Source: JAOXRU01 sp965247735 (GTDB lineage: Bacteria > Bacteroidota > Bacteroidia > Flavobacteriales > Flavobacteriaceae). Taken from it: 64,000 nt of DNA. Where the stretch lies: NCBI GenBank assembly GCA_965247735.1, contig CBDFHN010000002.1, forward strand, positions 3,410,001-3,474,000, given 5' to 3'. The position numbers were made by a program, and so were the translations under genes. The notes under the pieces were generated by a model that saw only the letters and a program-made list of their open reading frames with translations, ran no database searches and was not told the origin of the DNA. Positions 50,687 to 60,347 of this stretch are shown piece by piece (the first letter of the stretch is position 1; each line of letters opens with the position of its first letter).

Positions 50687-53600
50687 ATGAAACAGTATTA
50701 CTTTACAAGACAACTATTTGTGTTTGTCTTCTCATTTCTTTTTTGCGCTATTAGTTATGCGCAAGTTCCTACGTATTATGACGGATTTAATGTCAATGAT
50801 ACTGGAGAAACATTAAAAACTAATCTTTCGGGATTGATTTCAACTACACACACAACCAATTTAAGTTACACCCCTGGAGTTTGGGATGCCTTAAAACAAA
50901 CGGATTTAGACCCTACAGATAATGCTAAAGTATTATTAGTATATGGGTATAACGATACGGACAGTGATGTTAGAAACGATAGATCGCGTTCTAAAGATGC
51001 TAACGGTGGCCTTGTTGGTGACTGGAATAGAGAACATACGTATCCAAAGTCTTTGGGAACACCAAACTTAGGTACTTCAGGTCCTGGGGCAGATGCTCAT
51101 CATTTAAGACCTTCTGATGTTCAGTTTAACTCTTCACGTTCTAATAGGCGTTTTGGAAATGCATCTGGAAACGCTAGAGCTGTGGGTAGCAACTGGTATC
51201 CTGGTGATGAATGGAAAGGCGATGTTGCCAGAATGATGATGTATATGTATCTACGTTATGGAAGTCGTTGTTTGCCAACTAATGTTGGTACAGGAACTCA
51301 GAATCACCATGCAGATATGATGGATATCTTTTTAGAATGGAATGCTGCCGATCCTGTTACTGATTTTGAATTGAACAGAAATGCGCTGTTAGAAGGAATT
51401 CAAGGAAATAGAAATCCTTTTATTGACAATCCTGCTTTTGCAACTACCATATGGGGAGGGCCACAAGCAGAAGATCGCTTTAGTGGAGCGCCTGCAGATA
51501 CAGAAGCACCAACGGCACCAACAAGTTTAGTTGCTTCTGATGTTACTGCAACAGAAGTAGTATTATCTTGGAATGCAGCTACCGATAATATTGGAGTTAC
51601 AGGATATAGAATTTATAACGGAGCCACGCAAATAGCGGCAGCTGTTACCACCAATTATACAGCAATGAGCTTAACAGCCAATACAACATATACATTTACA
51701 GTAAAAGCCTATGACGCTTCTGGTAATCTTTCTGTTGCTAGTAATGAAGTGCTGGTTACTACTTTAGATGATGATGTTATAATTCCACCTTCAGATGCTA
51801 TTGTTTTCCAAGGTTATGAAGCTTCTGCTAATGATACATGGGACTATACTGCAAGTCCAACCAATTGTAATGATGGAGGAAATGATGTTTGGGATATAGT
51901 TACTAGTGTAGGAAGCATAAGCGATGCTAAAGAAGGCACTAGCTTTTTTGGAATACGCGATTTGGAAGGTAATTGTGGAACTGCTGATGGAGGTACTTTA
52001 GTTTTTGATGCTGTTGATATTACTTCATATACAGACGTTACTCTTTCTTTTGCGGTTAATGTTGTTGGTTATGATACTGCAAATGGAGATACTATTAGTT
52101 ATGAAGTTTTTCATGATGGAGCTACACAAGGATCTGTTGAGCTAACTACTACAAATCCTTTTAGTACTACTGGATGGGAAGTTGTTTCTGTTACAGTACC
52201 TGATGCAGTAAGTTCGGTGAGTTTTACAGTATATGTTAAACAAAATGGAGGTAGTGATTATGCAGGTATAGATGAAGTACAAGTAAACGGTACTGCTATA
52301 GTAACTACGCCAGATATTGTAATTAATGAATCTGATGCAGATACTGCAGGAGTAGATACTCAAGAGTTTGTAGAGTTGTTTGATGGTGGAGCAGGAAATA
52401 CAGCATTGGATGGTTTGGTATTAGTATTTTATAATGGTAGTAACGATCAAAGTTATGCTGCCTATGATTTAGATGGATATACCACCAGTGCTACTGGTTA
52501 TTTTGTATTAGGTAATGTAGATGTACCAAATGTAGATATTGTATTTGCAAGCAATGGATTGCAAAATGGAGCAGATGGTATGGCATTATATACAGGTGAT
52601 GCTACCGATTTCCCTAATGGTACAGCAGTAGCTACAGATAATATCGTAGATGCTTTTGTATATGATACTAATGATGGCGATGATGCAGGACTTTTGGTAT
52701 TATTAAATGCAGGAGAAGAGCAACGTAACGAAGATGATTTAGGAGATAAAGATACACATTCATTACAGCGTTTGCCTAACGGACAAGGTGGGGCTAGAAA
52801 CACCTCAAGTTTTGTTCCAGATATTCCTACTCCAGGGGTAGCAAATGGTGCAGTTGTTGTAGATCCTGTTTTATTGATAAACGAACTTGATGCAGATACT
52901 GCTGGTACCGATACTCAAGAATTTGTAGAGTTATATGATGGTGGAGCAGGAAACACTGCTTTAGATGGTAAAGTATTAGTGTTCTATAACGGTAGCAACG
53001 ATGAAAGTTATGTAGCTTATGACCTAGATGGATATACTACAGATGCTAACGGTTATTTTGTATTGGGTAATGTAGATGTAGTTAATGTAAGTATTGTATT
53101 TGCAAGCAATGGATTGCAAAATGGAGCCGATGCTGTTGCATTATATACAGGTGATGCTACCGATTTTCCAAACGGAACAGCAGTAAGTACTAGCAATATT
53201 ATAGATGCTGTTGTATATGATACCAATGATGGGGATGATGCAGGACTATTAGCCTTGTTAACCTCAGGAGATGGACAATTAAATGAAGACGAGAAAGACG
53301 ATAAAGATGCACATTCTTTACAGCGTTTCGAAAACGGATCTGGAGATGCATTAAGTACTGCTACCTTTACACAAGCATTGCCTACACCTGGTGCTGCTAA
53401 CAGTAATGCTACCGATGTTGTAGACTTAGTAATTAACGAATTAGATGCCGATACTGCTGGTACCGATACTAAAGAGTTTGTAGAGCTATATGATGGTGGT
53501 GCTGGTAATACTGCACTAGACGGATTTGTTTTAGTACTTTATAATGGAAGTTCAGATACAAGTTATAATGCTATTGATTTAGCAGGATATAGCACCAATG

Positions 53601-56368
53601 CAGAAGGATATTTTGTAATTGGTAATGTAGATGTTGCCAATGTATCTATTGTAATCCCTAGTAATGGATTGCAAAACGGAGCTGATGCTGCTGCCTTATA
53701 CAGTGGTGATGCTGCCGATTTCCCGAACGGAACTGCAGTAACAACAGCAAATCTTATAGATGCTGTTGTATATGATACTAACGATAGTGATGATGCTGGC
53801 TTATTAGTATTATTAAATGCAGGACAAGAACAGCTAAACGAAGATGAACTTGACGACAAAGATGGACAATCGTTGCAACGCTTGCCAAACGGACAAGGTG
53901 GTGCTAGAAATACTGCTGGTTTTGCACAAGCAACACCAACACCAGGAACAGAAAACGGAGCAGTAATAACACCAACAGATCCTATAGCAATATTAGCAGC
54001 AAGAAATGCTGCTGTTGGAGAAACGGTTACTATTACAGGGGTACTAACGGTAGCAGATGAGTTTGCAGGATCGGCGTACTTACAAGATAGTACTGGTGCT
54101 ATTGCTATTTTTGATGAATCAGTACATGGTGCTGGAGTTTTTAGAATAGGAGATTCTATTACCGTTACTGGTACTAGAGGTGTTTATAATGATCAGGTGC
54201 AAATAAACCCTGTTGCTGTTGTAGAAAATAACGGAACACCAACACAGCCAATAGTGCCTTTAATGATAACACTTGCCGAAATGGCAAATCATCCAGGAGA
54301 ATTGGTGAAAATTGCTAATCCTACCTTTCCTAAACCAGGAGATGTATTGTTTGGAAATTCTAATTATAATTTAACTGATGCTAGTGGTTCTGGAGAATTA
54401 CGTATCGATAATGATGTTACTGCAATTGTAGGATTTGGTCAGCCAGAAAGCTGTACCGAACTTATAGGTGTTGTAGGTAGGTTTAGAACTACATATCAAT
54501 TATTACCACGTATGCGTACCGATATGCCATGTGCAGATAAATATCAGCCTTCTCCAGGTGGATCTGATGTTCCTAAAGAGAATACCTTAGATGTTGTTAC
54601 TTGGAATATAGAATGGTTTGGTGATGAGGCAAATTCTCCAGCGGCAGGTAATGCCAATTCAGATCAAATTCAGAAAGATAGCGTAAAAGTTGTTTTACAA
54701 AAACTAGATGCTGATATCTATGCGGTTCAAGAGATTGCAGATGAGGTATTGTTTCAACAAATGGTATCAGAATTACCAGGGTACGATTTTGTATTATCTG
54801 ACGCTACTTCTTATCCTAATGATACTGAAGGGGTAAAACAAAAAGTAGGTTTTATCTACAAAACAAGTGTGGTAACTGTTGTGGATACTAAGGCTTTATT
54901 ACAAACGGTTCATCCATACTATAATGGAGGAGATTCATCGGCATTAAATGATTATCCAGAAGCTGATAAAACTAGATTTTTTGCTAGTGGAAGATTGCCA
55001 TTTTTAATGACTGCTAATGTTACCATAAATGGAAGTACGCAAGAGATAAACTTTGTAAACCTTCATGCTAGAGCCAATAGCAGTAATGGGCCACAAGGTA
55101 GATACGATATGCGTAAATACGATGTAGAAGCACTAAAAGATACACTTGACGCACAATATGCTACTAAAAATGTGATGCTTTTAGGAGATTATAACGATGA
55201 TGTAGATGTTACCGTTGCCGATGTTAGTACTACAATATCTACCTATGAAAACTACACTGCAGATACTACTAATTATAATGTGGTGTCTAAGGCATTAAGC
55301 GATGGTGGTTTTAGATCATATGTATTTAGAGAAAACATGATAGATCATATTGCTTTTTCGGATGAGCTTTTCAGCACTTATCTTCCAGAAACAGTAAGTG
55401 TACATTATGAGTTTTATGATAATGACTATTCTAGGACAGCCTCGGATCACTTTCCGGTATCGGCACGTTTCTTATTAGAAACCTTAGAGCTTGGTACTAT
55501 AACTGTTACTAATGTAAGTTGTAATGGAGCAGCCGATGGTACTGCTACAGTTACTACTTCTGGTGGTGTGGCACCTTATAGCTATGAGTGGAGCGATGGT
55601 TCTAGTACTACAGTAAATACTATTGGTGGATTAGAGGCAGGTGACCATAGTGTTATTGTTACCGATGCATTAGGTAATGCTGTTACTGGTGATTTTGTAA
55701 TTACAGAAGGAGAGCCAATAACGGCATCAATAACTGGAGATAGAGACATTTATAAAGGATATGGATCAGCTAAAACTACACTTACTGTTGCTGATATAGC
55801 AGGTGGTGAAGCACCATATACTTATGAATGGAGTACAGGAGAAACTACAGCCGATATTACGGTAAGACCTAGAGCAGACGAAACATTTACGGTAACTGTT
55901 ACCGATGTTAATGGATGTTCTACTACTGCGGAGGCTTTAGTTACGTTTACCGATGTAAGATGTAAGCATAGATATCACCGTAATAAGGTTGTTGTTTGCC
56001 ATAGAGGAAAAAGAGCGTTATGTGTATCTAAATGGTCTGTAGAATGGCATTTAGGACATGGAGATACGCTTGGATCTTGTGATGGAGATAACCCTAGTGG
56101 AATACAAGTAACTAACCTAAAGGTATATCCAAATCCTTTTGTATGGAATACTAATGTAACTTTTAAAAGTTCGGCTGCTGGTAAAGTAGATTTTGTAGTA
56201 TACGATTATAGAGGAGTTGTAGTACGTAAACAAAGTAAGCAAGTTATTCAAGGAAGAACAACTGTTACATTATTTTTAGGAAAGTTAAGACCTGGACGTT
56301 ATTACCTAAAAACTATTGTTGATGGTAAGGTTAAAAAGACACGTGTTCTTTGGAAGCGTTACTGGTAA
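50687..56368 (+). CDS. T9SS-secreted dual nuclease with lamin-tail-type repeats
   Basis: This 1893-residue secreted protein has a signal peptide (about 1-25). It carries an endonuclease I domain (about 30-260) with the His-Me-finger motif DWNREHTYPKSLG (H117). FN3 (275-360) and a jelly-roll-like module (370-540) follow. Three 185-residue lamin-tail-type repeats (546-1100) come next, then an OB-fold-like domain (1105-1290). An endonuclease/exonuclease/phosphatase domain (about 1299-1595) follows; VVTWNIEWFG, AVQEIADE, LLGDYNDD and TASDHFPVS give a complete active site. Next are SprB-like repeats, a Cys/His segment (KVVVCHRGKRALC) and a T9SS sorting domain (NLKVYPNPFVWN). It probably degrades extracellular DNA for phosphate and nucleosides. 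Confidence 0.92.
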   Translation: MKQYYFTRQLFVFVFSFLFCAISYAQVPTYYDGFNVNDTGETLKTNLSGLISTTHTTNLSYTPGVWDALKQTDLDPTDNAKVLLVYGYNDTDSDVRNDRSRSKDANGGLVGDWNREHTYPKSLGTPNLGTSGPGADAHHLRPSDVQFNSSRSNRRFGNASGNARAVGSNWYPGDEWKGDVARMMMYMYLRYGSRCLPTNVGTGTQNHHADMMDIFLEWNAADPVTDFELNRNALLEGIQGNRNPFIDNPAFATTIWGGPQAEDRFSGAPADTEAPTAPTSLVASDVTATEVVLSWNAATDNIGVTGYRIYNGATQIAAAVTTNYTAMSLTANTTYTFTVKAYDASGNLSVASNEVLVTTLDDDVIIPPSDAIVFQGYEASANDTWDYTASPTNCNDGGNDVWDIVTSVGSISDAKEGTSFFGIRDLEGNCGTADGGTLVFDAVDITSYTDVTLSFAVNVVGYDTANGDTISYEVFHDGATQGSVELTTTNPFSTTGWEVVSVTVPDAVSSVSFTVYVKQNGGSDYAGIDEVQVNGTAIVTTPDIVINESDADTAGVDTQEFVELFDGGAGNTALDGLVLVFYNGSNDQSYAAYDLDGYTTSATGYFVLGNVDVPNVDIVFASNGLQNGADGMALYTGDATDFPNGTAVATDNIVDAFVYDTNDGDDAGLLVLLNAGEEQRNEDDLGDKDTHSLQRLPNGQGGARNTSSFVPDIPTPGVANGAVVVDPVLLINELDADTAGTDTQEFVELYDGGAGNTALDGKVLVFYNGSNDESYVAYDLDGYTTDANGYFVLGNVDVVNVSIVFASNGLQNGADAVALYTGDATDFPNGTAVSTSNIIDAVVYDTNDGDDAGLLALLTSGDGQLNEDEKDDKDAHSLQRFENGSGDALSTATFTQALPTPGAANSNATDVVDLVINELDADTAGTDTKEFVELYDGGAGNTALDGFVLVLYNGSSDTSYNAIDLAGYSTNAEGYFVIGNVDVANVSIVIPSNGLQNGADAAALYSGDAADFPNGTAVTTANLIDAVVYDTNDSDDAGLLVLLNAGQEQLNEDELDDKDGQSLQRLPNGQGGARNTAGFAQATPTPGTENGAVITPTDPIAILAARNAAVGETVTITGVLTVADEFAGSAYLQDSTGAIAIFDESVHGAGVFRIGDSITVTGTRGVYNDQVQINPVAVVENNGTPTQPIVPLMITLAEMANHPGELVKIANPTFPKPGDVLFGNSNYNLTDASGSGELRIDNDVTAIVGFGQPESCTELIGVVGRFRTTYQLLPRMRTDMPCADKYQPSPGGSDVPKENTLDVVTWNIEWFGDEANSPAAGNANSDQIQKDSVKVVLQKLDADIYAVQEIADEVLFQQMVSELPGYDFVLSDATSYPNDTEGVKQKVGFIYKTSVVTVVDTKALLQTVHPYYNGGDSSALNDYPEADKTRFFASGRLPFLMTANVTINGSTQEINFVNLHARANSSNGPQGRYDMRKYDVEALKDTLDAQYATKNVMLLGDYNDDVDVTVADVSTTISTYENYTADTTNYNVVSKALSDGGFRSYVFRENMIDHIAFSDELFSTYLPETVSVHYEFYDNDYSRTASDHFPVSARFLLETLELGTITVTNVSCNGAADGTATVTTSGGVAPYSYEWSDGSSTTVNTIGGLEAGDHSVIVTDALGNAVTGDFVITEGEPITASITGDRDIYKGYGSAKTTLTVADIAGGEAPYTYEWSTGETTADITVRPRADETFTVTVTDVNGCSTTAEALVTFTDVRCKHRYHRNKVVVCHRGKRALCVSKWSVEWHLGHGDTLGSCDGDNPSGIQVTNLKVYPNPFVWNTNVTFKSSAAGKVDFVVYDYRGVVVRKQSKQVIQGRTTVTLFLGKLRPGRYYLKTIVDGKVKKTRVLWKRYW
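52322..53986 (+). repeat. Three tandem 555-bp coding repeats
   Basis: The repeats start at 52322, 52877 and 53432, each with an INE-DADTAG motif: INESDADTAGVDTQEFVEL, INELDADTAGTDTQEFVEL and INELDADTAGTDTKEFVEL. The spacing is exactly 555 bp both times, so no insertion or deletion separates the copies. The units end near TPGVANG, TPGAANS and TPGTENG. They encode lamin-tail-type immunoglobulin folds inside the dual nuclease. Confidence 0.92.
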
Positions 56369-56386
56369 TAAACTAGTATAATTTAT

Positions 56387-56418
56387 AAAGCCGCTACATA
56401 TTGTAGCGGCTTTTTTTT
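56387..56418 (+). terminator. Intrinsic terminator after the dual nuclease gene
   Basis: A 12-bp perfect stem, AAAGCCGCTACA and TGTAGCGGCTTT, with a 3-nt loop and eight T's in the tail. Confidence 0.92.
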
Positions 56419-56420
56419 GC

Positions 56421-56745
56421 TTTAAAATTAATATCCATAATTCATTTGTCAACATTAAGTGGAGTGTTAATAATCAAAGAAGGTTGACTTATTTCAGTGT
56501 TATTCATCAGGATATCATTTTTTCTATAAGGTGCTATGGTATCAGGAATCGTATTGTCAAAATCATTGTATTTTCCCAAATCAATTGATAACACTTTTAT
56601 CTGTTAAGAATGCGCACAAATTCACTTCATTTAGTAAATTCATTACATGAGGAGATAATCAATTTTGCATCTAGTTTAGGAACTCTACTGCCCAAGATTT
56701 TCCAATCCCAGAAGAGCCGCCAGCAATCCATATTATTATATCCTA
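56421..56745 (-). pseudogene. Decayed N-terminal half of a short-chain dehydrogenase
   Basis: On the minus strand, fragments in several frames line up with the SDR fold in order. IIIWIAGGSSGIGKSWAVEF is the nucleotide-binding TGxxxGIG region. KLDAKLIISSCNEFTK is the second strand. IKVLSIDLGKYNDFDN is the third. DILMNNTEISQPSLIINTPL (the NNAG region) and VDK-stop-IMDIN form the fourth strand. At least two frameshifts and internal stops (TAG, TGA) interrupt it, and the catalytic half is missing, cut off at the neighbouring terminator. It lies between two intact terminators. Confidence 0.82.
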
Positions 56746-56785
56746 AAAGATATGACCTCTAAAATTTAGTGTTTTTATAAAATGC

Positions 56786-56816
56786 AAAAATCCCTCTAGT
56801 ACTTAGAGGGATTTTT
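56786..56816 (-). terminator. Intrinsic terminator of the RND efflux operon
   Basis: A 13-bp perfect stem, AAAAATCCCTCTA and TAGAGGGATTTTT, with a 5-nt loop. It lies 50 bp beyond the permease stop; the A-run on its left gives the T-tail on the minus strand. Confidence 0.9.
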
Positions 56817-56865
56817 TTGCTATCAACCTATTAATGTTGGGGAATTAACATCAATATTTATGATA

Positions 56866-59800
56866 CTATATTGCTTTTCTAGCTCTTAACCACATTTTAA
56901 ACTTAGTTACCAAGAAAAATAAGATTGGCACTACAACTAGCGTTAAGAATGTTGCTACGAATAATCCATAAATCACTGTCCAAGCTAATGGACCCCAGAA
57001 AATAACATTGTCACCTCCCATATAGATATTAGCATCAAATTCAGAAAACAAGGTAAAGAAATTGATATTTAGACCAATTGCTAAAGGTATTAATCCTAAG
57101 ATTGTAGTAATTGCAGTAAGTAATACTGGTCGTAAACGTGCTTTTCCAGATTTTACAATAGCTTCATATAAATCTTTTTCTGCTAAGTATGCATTTTCAT
57201 CCAAATGCAACTCTGCTTTTTTTCTATCAATTAATAGCTGTGTATAATCTAAAAGTACTACTCCATTATTCACTACAATTCCTGCAAGAGAAATTATTCC
57301 CATCATCGTCATCATAATTACGAAGGCCTGTCCTGTAATTACTATACCACCAAATACACCTATTAAACTCAAGAAAATTGCAATCATAATAATTGCTGGT
57401 TTAGAGATAGAGTTAAATTGGAAGATTAGAATTAAAAATATCAACCCAAGACCAGTAAAAAATGCTCCCATTAAAAAGGCCATTTGTTTTTCTTGCTCTT
57501 CTATCTGTCCTGTATAATCAATATTTACGGTATTTGGCTTCTCTGTAAATGTTTCCATTTCTGCCTGAATCTGCCCAACTACAGCAGCAGCATCTGTAAA
57601 TCCAGGTGCTAAGGCAGAGTACACTACAACTACTCTTTTTTGATTTTTATGCTTTATGGCACTATAACCAGAAGTATTACGTTGTTTGGTAACTGCAGAT
57701 ACAGGGACCTCCATTGTTTTACCATTGCTAGGATCTTTAAATATGATCTTCTGATCAAAAATAGCAGAGGTATTGTACCTGTTTACCTCATCAAAACGCA
57801 CATAGATATCATAATCTTCTCCGTCTTCTTTGTACACACCCGCTTTAGAACCAAAAATAGAATTTCGCAACTGCATCCCTATCTGTCCAGCACTTACACC
57901 CAGTTCACCAGCCTTTTCTCTATCAATTTCAACTTGAATAGATGGTTTTGATTTGTTAACGTCAATTTTAAGTTCATCAACGCCTGGTACATTCTTTGTG
58001 TTTAAGAAATCACGCATTCTTTCTGCAGTGGCAATTAGCTCACTATAATCATTACCTTCTAGCTCAATATTAATTGGATATCCTGCTGGAGGTCCTGCTG
58101 CATCTTTCTCTACAGAAATAGCAACTCCAGGATAAATACCTACTAGAGCCTCTTGCACCTTGCGTTGCAGATCTTTACTATCTTCTCCTTTACGAAACTT
58201 GTATTCTCGCATAGAAGCGGTAATCTTACCCTTATGTGGCATTTCTGCATTAGAACCACCATCTGTTTGTGGATTACCAGCACCTTCTCCTACCTGTGAA
58301 ACTACACTTTCTACTAAGAAATTATGATCACCATCCATGTATTGGTTATCATTAAGAATCCCATATACACGTTTTTCAATCTCTTTGGTAATCCTATTGG
58401 TTTTATCTATAGCAGTACCCTGTGGATACTCTATATAGACAATAATTTGATTTGGAGTATTGTCCGGGAAAAATTCTATTTTAGTCCGTTGACTAGCAAC
58501 TGAAGCTCCAAAACCACCAAAAGCAATAAAAAGCAAAACAAAAGTTCCTATTGAAATCACATATGGTCTCCATCCTTTTAAAGCAGCACGCAATATTTTT
58601 TCATAAAAACGCTCCCAACTGGTCAATATTTTAGTTTGGAAATAACTAGCCATTTTACGAAGCCAAAGTCTATATACCCACAGCATAATTGATGTGAAAA
58701 TCATAACGCTTCCTAATGCACGATATGCTCCTCCAACAAGTAGTATCAAGATACCGATACCAGCAATAATAGCTGATAATCTTATAATTTTCTTTAATGG
58801 CATATCCTTATCCTCAACACTCATAAATTGTGAAACCAATACCGAGTTAAAGAATATAGCAACAAATAATGAAGAGCCTAATACTACAGATAATGTAATC
58901 GGGAAATAGATCATAAACTGCCCCATCATACCTGGCCACATTCCTAACGGAATAAAAGCAGCTACTGTTGTTGCTGTAGAAATGATAATTGGAAATGCAA
59001 TTTCACTAATTCCTTTTTTTGCAGCTTCTACTCTAGATAAACCTTCTTCATCCATTAAACGGTATACGTTTTCAACAACAACAATACCATTATCAACCAG
59101 CATTCCTAATCCCATGATTAATCCAAAAAGAATCATTGTATTTAAGGTATAGCCTAGCTCTCCTAATATCATTAGTGACATAAACATGGACATTGGTATG
59201 GCAAAACCAACAAACAATGCATTTTTAAATCCTAAAAAGAACATCAAAACCACAACAACCAATATAATACCCAATATGATATTGTTTACCAAATCGTCTA
59301 CTTGCCCAATTGTTTTTGAAGATTGATCATTAGAAATGGTTACTTGCAAATTTTCTGGAAATACATTCTTTTTTGCATCTTCTACAATCACTTTTATTTG
59401 ATCTGCAGCAGCAACCATGTTTTTTCCAGCTCGTTTTTTTACATCAAGCATTACAACACTTTCTCCAAATTCTCTAGCAAAAGTGGTTTTCTCTTTCTCC
59501 TTAAAGCTTACTGTGGCAATGTCTTTTAAGTATATTGGAGCATTGTCTTCTGATTTTACTACAAAATTCTCTAGCGCTTTAGGATCATTAATTTCTCCAA
59601 TAATACGAATAGTTCTTCGCTGATTACTTGCAATTAAATTTCCAGCAGATATAGTTGTATTCCCATTAGATATGGCTCCCGTAACATCATTAAAGCTTAC
59701 TTTAGCGGCCATCATTTTATAAATATCTACAGCTATTTCAACTTCTTTATCTTGAGCTCCACGTATATCTACTTGCTTTATCTCTACTAAGTCTTCAATT

Positions 59801-60336
59801 TCCTCTTCTAAATACTCACCAAATTCTTTCAGTTTTTCAACCGTATAATCACCAGAAATATTGATGTTTAAAATTGGCATTTCTTCAGACAAGTTCAAAT
59901 CAAATACATTTGGTTCTACTTTGGCTCCATTAAAAGTAGGCCAGTCCTCACCAGAAGTCTCTGAGTCTACCTCATCCTTAACTTTTTGCTTAGCAGCTTC
60001 TACAGTAATTTTTTCATCAAATTCTACAATAATAATCCCATAATCTTCCTGAGATGTAGAAGTGACTTTTACAACATTACTTATTGTTTTTAACTTATCT
60101 TCTAGTGGATCTGTAATTAACTTCTCTATATCTTCAGCTGTATTTCCTGGATACACAGAGCTAATATATATTTTGGTTTCTTTTATTTCTGGAAAATTCT
60201 CTCTTGGCATAGAAAAATATGCAGAGATCCCAGAAAAGAGAATAAAAGCGATCATTACATAAATGGTCGTTTTATTTTTGATTGCCCATGAGGACAAGCC
60301 AAACTCCTTATCTATCTTTTTTTGTTGTTCTGTCAT
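56866..60336 (-). CDS. RND-family efflux permease
   Basis: This inner-membrane pump of the AcrB/CusA superfamily has 1156 residues, about a hundred more than AcrB, and starts SSWAIKNKTTIYVMIAFILF. Two repeated halves each have one plus five transmembrane helices and a large periplasmic porter loop (PGNTAEDIEKLITDPLEDKL, then KTISNVVKVTSTSQEDYG). The helix 4 motif is GMLVDNGIVVVENV near residue 412, keeping one Asp of AcrB's DD pair. The helix 10 motif is GIVVNNGVVLLDY near residue 1024, with Asn where AcrB has Lys940. Drug or lipid substrate unknown. Last gene of tetR-tolC-MFP-RND. Confidence 0.94.
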   Translation of the reverse strand: MTEQQKKIDKEFGLSSWAIKNKTTIYVMIAFILFSGISAYFSMPRENFPEIKETKIYISSVYPGNTAEDIEKLITDPLEDKLKTISNVVKVTSTSQEDYGIIIVEFDEKITVEAAKQKVKDEVDSETSGEDWPTFNGAKVEPNVFDLNLSEEMPILNINISGDYTVEKLKEFGEYLEEEIEDLVEIKQVDIRGAQDKEVEIAVDIYKMMAAKVSFNDVTGAISNGNTTISAGNLIASNQRRTIRIIGEINDPKALENFVVKSEDNAPIYLKDIATVSFKEKEKTTFAREFGESVVMLDVKKRAGKNMVAAADQIKVIVEDAKKNVFPENLQVTISNDQSSKTIGQVDDLVNNIILGIILVVVVLMFFLGFKNALFVGFAIPMSMFMSLMILGELGYTLNTMILFGLIMGLGMLVDNGIVVVENVYRLMDEEGLSRVEAAKKGISEIAFPIIISTATTVAAFIPLGMWPGMMGQFMIYFPITLSVVLGSSLFVAIFFNSVLVSQFMSVEDKDMPLKKIIRLSAIIAGIGILILLVGGAYRALGSVMIFTSIMLWVYRLWLRKMASYFQTKILTSWERFYEKILRAALKGWRPYVISIGTFVLLFIAFGGFGASVASQRTKIEFFPDNTPNQIIVYIEYPQGTAIDKTNRITKEIEKRVYGILNDNQYMDGDHNFLVESVVSQVGEGAGNPQTDGGSNAEMPHKGKITASMREYKFRKGEDSKDLQRKVQEALVGIYPGVAISVEKDAAGPPAGYPINIELEGNDYSELIATAERMRDFLNTKNVPGVDELKIDVNKSKPSIQVEIDREKAGELGVSAGQIGMQLRNSIFGSKAGVYKEDGEDYDIYVRFDEVNRYNTSAIFDQKIIFKDPSNGKTMEVPVSAVTKQRNTSGYSAIKHKNQKRVVVVYSALAPGFTDAAAVVGQIQAEMETFTEKPNTVNIDYTGQIEEQEKQMAFLMGAFFTGLGLIFLILIFQFNSISKPAIIMIAIFLSLIGVFGGIVITGQAFVIMMTMMGIISLAGIVVNNGVVLLDYTQLLIDRKKAELHLDENAYLAEKDLYEAIVKSGKARLRPVLLTAITTILGLIPLAIGLNINFFTLFSEFDANIYMGGDNVIFWGPLAWTVIYGLFVATFLTLVVVPILFFLVTKFKMWLRARKAI

Positions 60337-60347
60337 TTTTAAATAAC

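Noticed and set aside
52498..53859. Two Ser/Pro-rich minus-strand ORFs inside the nuclease repeats
   Set aside because: They recur at the same place in successive repeats, as expected for antisense shadows of a repeated coding sequence.
52322..53986. Possible CRISPR-like or mobile repeat array
   Set aside because: The 555-bp units are in-frame protein repeats inside one gene; no spacers or direct short repeats.
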